From assembly GCA_034359265.1 (NCBI GenBank), contig CP136891.1, forward strand, positions 57,822,001 to 57,886,000: a stretch of 64,000 nucleotides of DNA, in the 5' to 3' direction. Source of the DNA: Canna indica (lineage: Eukaryota > Streptophyta > Magnoliopsida > Zingiberales > Cannaceae). Position 1 is the stretch's first letter; every line of letters starts with the position of its first letter. This document shows, one piece after another, positions 57,609 through 64,000 of the stretch. Below the pieces are notes generated by a model. The model did not search any database. It was not told the origin of the DNA and was given only the letters and a program-made list of their open reading frames with translations. The position numbers and the translations under genes were made by a program.

Positions 57609-58550
57609 GGTTTAAGGTATTTAGTTAGTCATTAATATAAATACTACATTCATTACTTTTAAAAAATATATATGAATTATAAGTACAGCCAAACTTTTCT
57701 ATTTGTATAGGATTGTTTAAAAGCCAAGATGATGCCTACATAGCAGTCAGTAGCATGACAAGAAAAGGTGGTCTTGCATCAAATATGTTAAAAGTATGCT
57801 CACGGGAATTAAAAATTTGTATATGTAGTGCCATATGATGTAGTTACCTCATCCAATGTTTGGAACGTCCTAGCTAGTACACATGCATAGGTTTAATTTC
57901 TAGATTTGACATATTGTATACTAAATATTTAACAAGCCTATAATTCTTTTTGTAAGTACCTATTATTTTGTGGACGATGAATATACCAATCAAAATGGAT
58001 TTCTTGCACTTTATAAAGGTAGATAGTACCATATGTAGGAGAGGGCTGCTAGTCGATGCGCAATTGAAACCGATAAGAATGTTTTAACTATAGTCACACT
58101 AGGGCAAGAAACACAATAGAGAGATGTTTTGATCTTTCGATAAAAAAAGGAGCTATTCTTGAATCTCCCATCTTTTATTCGACCTGAACTCAATAACTTA
58201 TCATTCTTGCTTATTGTTTACTTTATAATTTTGTATGAATGAATATGAAAATTGATTTGTTGGAGTTTACTGTAATCATGGATGATGAAACGTATATAAG
58301 AGAAGAGCAAATTGATGTAATAATCACCATTGACCCTAGTAATGAATGAACTCTTATGAGATTTGGTACGCTCCGCCTAGGTTCATCCTTAGATAAGAGA
58401 CGTTGCCTAGGAGAACTTAACCAACAACTAAGCAACAAGATACATCAGAAACCTCAACAAAAACAACCGAAATCTACATTGCCACAAAGAGTCCTGAAAA
58501 CAAAAATTCAACAATTTTAAGACAACACTAAGATAATAACTACACAACGA
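57609..58550. other. intergenic DNA, no gene seen
   Basis: AT-rich. Minus-strand short ORFs (58011-58438) show no family features. Confidence 0.45.
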
Positions 58551-59233
58551 GTGATATCTCCTCCTCCTGGACTCTAGCTACCCAACTCCAGACTACCATC
58601 ATACTTGCAAATCTGAGTCAACAACGAATAACGTCAGCGAAAAGTTGAGTAAGAGTATCAATATGTCAACTAGAAAGGTAAATAATCATGATGCGAAGCT
58701 AAACCAAATGTAGCAATATACAACTTCTCAATAAAATGTTGCATGCCAACAAGATACCCATGTTCATCTATCACCTAATGCAACTCATACCAATCAAGAG
58801 CATAGTGAACAAGTGGGTTTCCCCCGCACTCTTGCACCTCGAAAGTGGCACCTCAAACCTGCTCAAGCAAGAGGTGCGACTATCTAAAGGATAGCCCGTC
58901 GATGTCTAACACCTCGACGCCGCACACGCGCACACGCACCTTGTGTGATAATATCGTTATCGATCACTAGGGTCACCGCCCATACACCTCGGGCTAATAG
59001 TATAAGTGTCCAGGGGCTTTCGCCCGATAACATATCAACAAATGCAACATGACAACTCATCATCACCATATGACAACCACAAAACCACAGCTGATCTACA
59101 ATGCTAACAACATTAAGCGATGCATTAAACTAGAGACCGAATACCAATGCAACCAACATAGGTCATGATAATAACATGTAATTTGTGACAACTAGAATTA
59201 TATAGTAATAATTAATATGCACCATGACCCATA
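58550..59233 (-). mobile_element. Gypsy-type LTR fragment cut by the CACTA element
   Basis: A second copy of the 33636 repeat: CAATCAAGAGCATAGTGAAC, TTTCCCCCGCACTCTTGCAC and AAGCAAGAGGTGCGACTATC. It stops at the CACTA end at 59234. Confidence 0.6.
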
Positions 59234-59585
59234 CACTACTAGAAAAATGGGCATTAGCAATGGCTGATGCCGTTGCTGAAAATCATCAGCAACGGCGTGC
59301 AACGACTGGCGCCCTTGCAATGAAGCCGTGGCAGAAAATCGCGTTGCTGATAACTTAGCAACGGATAAGCAACGACCGCTCGGGCCGTTGCTAAAAATAT
59401 TATCAGCAACGGTTTTGCCATGGATGCGGAGCCGTTACTGATAACATTAATAGCAACGGCTGGTGAGCCCGTAGCAACGCCGTTAGTAAAAGCCCGTTGC
59501 TAAGCCATTGCTGTAGGTCATCAGCAACGGCTTTCCCACGGATGGCTGTGGGAAAGCCGTTGCTGATGATGTGAACTTGGTAACG
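59234..59585. repeat. CACTA subterminal repeats (CCGTTGCT/AGCAACGG)
   Basis: More than a dozen CCGTTGCTGA- or ATCAGCAACGG-like motifs occur in both orientations, some as facing pairs (for example GGAAAGCCGTTGCTGATGA and ATCAGCAACGGCTTTCC at 59521-59570). In En/Spm such repeats bind the accessory transposase protein. Confidence 0.88.
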
Positions 59586-59845
59586 AAAAAAATTAAAATT
59601 TCAAATTTCCATTGATACATTGATACATTATCTGATACATAACTCACACACCCATACACTCATACACACATTCATTCACACATCACAAATACACCAAGAT
59701 ATACATCAAAACAATTATATTTATATTGATAATTATCCACAATAGTATAAAAACTATTCAAATGCAAAATTAAAGTATCAATATCCAAACAAAATAAATT
59801 AAACAAGTATAATATCTCAGTAACAAAGTCAATATAAAAAAAATA
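59586..59845. other. AT-rich spacer in the CACTA element
   Basis: Contains CATACACTCATACACACATT-like stretches and the 3' UTR side of the minus-strand transposase gene. Confidence 0.5.
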
Positions 59846-61361
59846 TCACGATGACGATGGAGGATGGCCTGGATCATTTGGCGGGGTCTGGAGTGCTTGA
59901 GTGTACACCGGCGTGGATTGACTCAAGGACGATGGATGAGATAATGCCGAAGAGATGCCTGCTTCGGGATGACCTGACATGTTGCGTAGCATAGCATGCA
60001 TCTCCGCCATCATCTGACTCTGACGCGCGATCGTCTCCTCTAGAGTCCTTATTCTGCTACTATGATCATAATTGGATCTGGAGGTGGACGGCCGCTCACC
60101 AGCGACCGGAGGGGTCGGTGCCCCAAGTGGCCCTAGTATGGCTCGCGCATGACCACTATCTGCAAAGCCATATACGCGGCCATGGTCCCAGCCACCTGCG
60201 GCCTCGACCCACGTTGCTGCGTCAAAGTCCTCGGGGGTGCCCCCGCGCTGCACCACCGTCTGGCTGTAGGTCTCCTACTCGAGTTTGATTTTTTGTTTAA
60301 TATTTATCATAAAACTTAAATTATAAATATATAATGAATAATTTAAACAAATATATATTTACCATAATGTATGCAGCGCGGTTGTCGATGTACTCTCCCA
60401 TCCCATGTGCTCGACGGTGAGTCCGCTCAAACACCGCCATCGGGGAGGGTCGCTGGACAGTCCCGTCATCCGACACCGTCGTCTACATTTACAAAACAAA
60501 TACATTAATTAGTACACATAGTAACAAATAAAATATATAATTAAAAGGTATACTTACCATACGGTTCGCGTGCACTGCAAATGCAATAGAGCTGCCGGTG
60601 TGACGCGCTGCTCCCCCCGACATGCGATTTCTAGCCGCATTCCTAGACACCTCCTGCCATCGATCCGTCGACCATATTCCCACGAGCTAGTCCCATATAT
60701 CCGTAGTAATCCAATCGGAGCCGTATCCCCGAGTCTCCGCGATGTTAGTAGTCCCAGCTCGTGCCATGGCCTGGGACCGGGCCTGCCCCAGCTGCCCATT
60801 GTACCTTGCCCGGGAAATAGCCTCCCAGGCAGCTTAAATGAAGGGTCTTTGGTGCTCAGCCCATGTATAGCGAGCCTGCAGAATAATAATATCAGTACCA
60901 ATATTAATCATCATGCATGTAAAAAAAAAAAAAATACGTGTCTCAAACTCGCGCCATAACATGTTGACGTGCTCGCTAGGCACGTGAGACCACGTAGGCC
61001 ATGCCCCGTGCATGTATCGTCGAATAGTAGAAGAAATGCTCCTCGACAGTTCTTCTTGCTCGAACCTGCACAACAAAAATAAATTTTAATATTATATTAT
61101 GATATAATGAATTTGTAATGATTCATAATTCATGATATATTACCGCTCCCCAATCACGCTAATAAATCTATGTGACTCTGTGGCTGGTGGAGGCTACCAC
61201 CTGTTCGACCCTCGTGGTCGCCTGCGTCTGGATGTACTAGCCTCGGCAGTATCATCGGCATGAGGATCAGCAACAGGAGGATCAACAACATGAGTAAGTG
61301 TAGGAGTCTCACCGATCGGAGACTCCAAAGCTCTCATGCGATGATAACCATGACCAGACAT
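59846..61361 (-). pseudogene. second En/Spm transposase gene (Ptta/En/Spm type), five exons
   Basis: Predicted exons are 61361-61144, 61065-60938, 60875-60558, 60482-60363 and 60274-59846, each with GT/AG borders. The start is MSGHGYHRMRALESPIGETP. Later blocks are SSTIRRYMHGAWPTWSHVPS, LWREFETR, SGGAARHTGSSIAFAVHANR, HRRAHGMGEYIDNRAAYIM and, in the last exon, GGTPEDFDAATWVE, RVYGFADSGHARAI and a helical RIRTLEETIARQSQMMAEMH. This layout is that of the plant transposase_24/Ptta family paired with tnp2 in CACTA elements, where it binds subterminal repeats. In-frame stops lie in exon 1 (near 61196) and twice in exon 3 (near 60836 and 60690). The gene appears inactive. Confidence 0.8.
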
Positions 61362-61436
61362 ATCTGTCGAATAGACATATAATCAGATTATTGTATAAAT
61401 AGTAGAGATATATTTAATAAAATATATACTTTACAA

Positions 61437-64000
61437 TTATTCCTCATCATCTGAATAATAGTCTTCGAATTCTTCCTCTTCTTCCTCTTCTTCATCTTCT
61501 TCATCTCCAGCTTCCTCAATTTCATGATCGTCATCATTAGCATATTCAACTTCTAATTGAATTGACGTTGTGTCTGCATCCTCGAGTATTGGAATAATAC
61601 GATCTACAGCAGGAGGATCATCTTCTTGATAGAAACCATCTGTCATATCAGGTATCAGCTCATTTTCTCCTACTATCAGATCAATTTTTTCTCTACCTTT
61701 TGTCTTACAGACTACACGCCAATCTGCTCTATCTTTATTTCGAGCCGGATACTTCGCGTAATATACTTGTTCGGCTTGTGATGCCAATATAAAAGGCTCA
61801 TTTGCTGCCAATTTAGATTTGTAATTAATCTCAACAAGTTTGTATTTTGGATGAACTTTCATGCCCCTTTCTGTTGTATCGAACCAATGACATCTAAATA
61901 AAATAACTGATTTCAAGCCGAAGTAGTGCAACTCTATCACTTCTTCCACCAGTCCATAAAAATCCATATCACATTCAACATAGGTTGTCCCTTTCACACA
62001 GACCCCAGCATTCATCATCTTCTTTGTAAATGCATATTCAACCGTGTGAAATTTATACCCATTAATAAAATATCCGCTATAGCACGACACAAGTTGCGAC
62101 GGTCCACTAACAAACTCAAATATTCTTTCATCTATTTCAGCTCTGTGATCTTTGCTGTAAGTCTGAATCCAAGTAGGGAAATCACGATTCCGTAATCTCT
62201 CCAATTCTTCATCGTTGTGAATAGAGTATTTTTGCACCATCTCAATGTCAAATATTTCAATGAATTGTTCAATCTCTGGACAATTGAGTAATACATACAA
62301 GTGTGTCAAATGATACTCTTCCTCGCTTAAGTGTTGAGATGGACGAGAACAAAAAGCACGACCAGAGTCACAAAATATATTTAAACATCCATCTGAATGT
62401 CGAACACCCCCGTCGTCGTTACATGGAAGACGATCAAATCTTGTCTGTACTGTCGATTCAAAGTAAAATGAGCAGAATGTTGAAATTTCTTGGATGATAT
62501 ACGATTCAGATATTGATCCTTCAACAGCTGCGGTGTTCTTTACTTTTTTCTTCAGACGATTCATGTATCTTTCAAATAAGTACATCCATCGATATTGAAT
62601 GGGGCCACCAACTCGTGCCTCGTATGCCAAGTGTATTGGTAGATGCTCCATCGAGTCAAAAAATGCAGGAGGGAAAAACTGCTCCAGCTTGCATATGATT
62701 TCAACAATATTATTTTCAAGTGTTGACATATCTTTGACTCGAAGGACATTTGCACAGATGTTTCTAAAAAACATACTTAATTCAGTCAGCGGACCCCAAA
62801 TATTATCAGGTAGAAGATCTCGAAATGCGACCGAAAGTAATCTCTACATGAGTACATGACAATCATGGCTCTTCATCCCTGATATTTTGCAATCATCGAC
62901 GTTCACACATCGAGATAAGTTTGAAGCATATCCATTGGGTAATTTGAGTTCTTTTACCCATTGACAAATATCTTTGATCTGTTGTTTATTTAACACATAT
63001 AGGGCCTTCGGTTTCAGATATCGTCCGTTGACCTCTTGTAACTCCAACTCTGGTCTTTTACAAAGTATTTTCATATCATGTCGGGCTTTGACATTATCTT
63101 TAGTTTTTCCGGAAATATCCATCAAAGTGTTGAAAATATTATCAAACACATTTTTTTCAATGTGCATGACATCTAAATTATGTCGAATCAATAATGAACT
63201 CCAATAGGGCAATTCTCAAAAGATACTTTTTTTCACCCAATTATGTGTTTGGCCAAAACCTGACACTCTTTCATTGTGACCAAATACTATATCTGGAAGT
63301 GCTGAAACACGTGCTAATATTTGTTCACCAGACAACATCGGTGGTGGCCCATCTCTTTCGACTCTACCCTTAGTAAATTTATTACGATTCCTTCGATACT
63401 GATGATTAGCCGGTAGGAATCGACGATGACAATCAAATTAAGAATGAGATTTTTCGTCCGTTCTGAAGACTGATTGATTTAGAGTGTTCCATACAATACG
63501 GACAAGAGAGTCGGCCGTGAGTGCTCCAACCAGACAACATGCCGTACGCCGGGAAATCATTGATTGTCCACAAGACCGCGGCCTTTAAATTGAAGTTTTG
63601 CTTCCGATGACAATCATAAGTGATAGCTCCCTCAGTCCACAATGTTTTCAATTCATCTATCAAGGGTCTGAAAAATATGTCAATTTTTTTTCGCGGACCC
63701 TTAGGACCCGGAATAATCATCGAAAGATAAATAAATTCATCTTTCATACACATTGACGGTGGCAAATTATAAACTGTCAGCAGCACTGGCCAAACTGAAT
63801 AAGGAGTTGCAGAATGTCCAAACGGATTAAAACCATCTGTGCACAATCCCAATCTTATATTTCTAGTATCCCTAGCAAATGAAGGATAATATGTATCCAA
63901 ATGTTTCCATGCTTCACTGTCGGATGGATGAGTCATTACTGTATCATCACGACTTCTTACATGCCAACTCATGTAGGGGGCTGTCTTTTCCGACATGAAT
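61437..64000 (-). pseudogene. tnp2 transposase (partial, nearly intact), CACTA family
   Basis: The reading frame enters from beyond the right edge. Visible blocks: DSEAWKHLDTYYPSFARDTR and LGLCTDGFNPFG (near 63930-63820), LTVYNLPPSMCMKDEFIYLS, GAITYDCHRKQNFNLKAAVL and GWSTHGRLSCPYC (to about 63490), i.e. the transposase family tnp2 core (PF02992). Then come LLIRHNLDVMHIEKNVFDNI (about 63190), DUF4218 (62774-62440; LEQFFPPAFFDSMEHLPIHL) and DUF4216 (about 62070-61720). An acidic Glu/Asp tail ends at 61437. Three lesions only: a 4-bp insertion frameshift near 63435, TGA at 63218-63216, and TAG at 62846-62844 (CAG to TAG in CHVLMQR). The enzyme would cut and join the transposon ends in the nucleus. 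Confidence 0.93.

Larger units (their letters stand above)
59234..64000. mobile_element. CACTA (En/Spm) transposon, left part; continues past the window
   Basis: It opens with CACTACTAGAAAAATGGGCA, the classic CACTA terminus. Then come about 350 bp of subterminal repeats, a five-exon transposase gene (61361-59846, -) and a tnp2 gene (64000-61437, -). Only one end lies in the window. Few lesions are visible, so insertion is relatively recent, but both genes have stops. Confidence 0.93.

Noticed and set aside
1..64000. tRNA, rRNA, snoRNA or CRISPR-like features
   Set aside because: No cloverleaf with conserved A and B boxes, no rRNA core sequence and no regularly spaced identical repeats were seen by eye; a tRNA or Rfam covariance scan would be the decisive test.

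Overview
The window is nuclear DNA of a flowering plant. Its genes have plant-only families and spliced introns, and transposons of nearly every plant superfamily are nested in one another. The very GC-rich single-exon coding regions in an AT-rich background suggest a monocot; the species cannot be named from this sequence.

Only three intact-looking host genes are present. A BYPASS1/ROH1-type gene (30643-31830, +) converges on a small acidic-protein gene (32276-32929, -). A two-exon At1g01500-like gene (51010-55415, +) has a 3.3-kb intron. A serine carboxypeptidase-like gene (2960-4190, -) survives as a pseudogene with five recognisable exons, a stop, a frameshift and no 3' half.

Everything else is mobile DNA. 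1-5850: AT-rich DNA with hAT-type elements (676-1976 inside an older fragment; 4290-4742) and the pseudogene. 5841-13711: a reading frame cut into three pieces by a short-LTR Copia element (5976-9615, itself holding a reversed Gypsy-type LTR), a hAT element (9633-12252) and a CACTA element (12313-13289). 13837-15534: a long-TIR Mutator-like element with a perfect 9-bp target duplication. 15544-16269: ends of a CACTA element and of another Mutator-like element holding a gene fragment. 16270-21339: a reversed Angela/BARE-like Copia element with a 1.7-kb LTR. 21340-25022: a decayed L1-type LINE. 25023-30025: LTR and LINE debris, a hAT element and AT-rich DNA. 33636-39558: a Gypsy-type LTR fragment, a hAT fragment, a LINE RNase H piece, a reversed SIRE-like LTR piece and a Mutator-like MITE. 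39559-48414: a full-length SIRE/Maximus-type Copia element with both LTRs, carrying a 3.1-kb Pack-MULE (43871-46949) with several captured gene fragments. 48429-50250: an LTR fragment and the empty-site relative of 37950-39558. 56881-57608: a hAT element with perfect 8-bp target duplications. 59234 to the right edge: the left end of a large CACTA (En/Spm) element with a tnp2 transposase and a second five-exon transposase gene, both on the minus strand and both carrying a few inactivating mutations.

No RNA genes, CRISPR arrays or prokaryotic-type systems were seen. The most informative features are the insertion histories, readable from target-site duplications and an internal empty site, and the gene-capturing Mutator-like elements.
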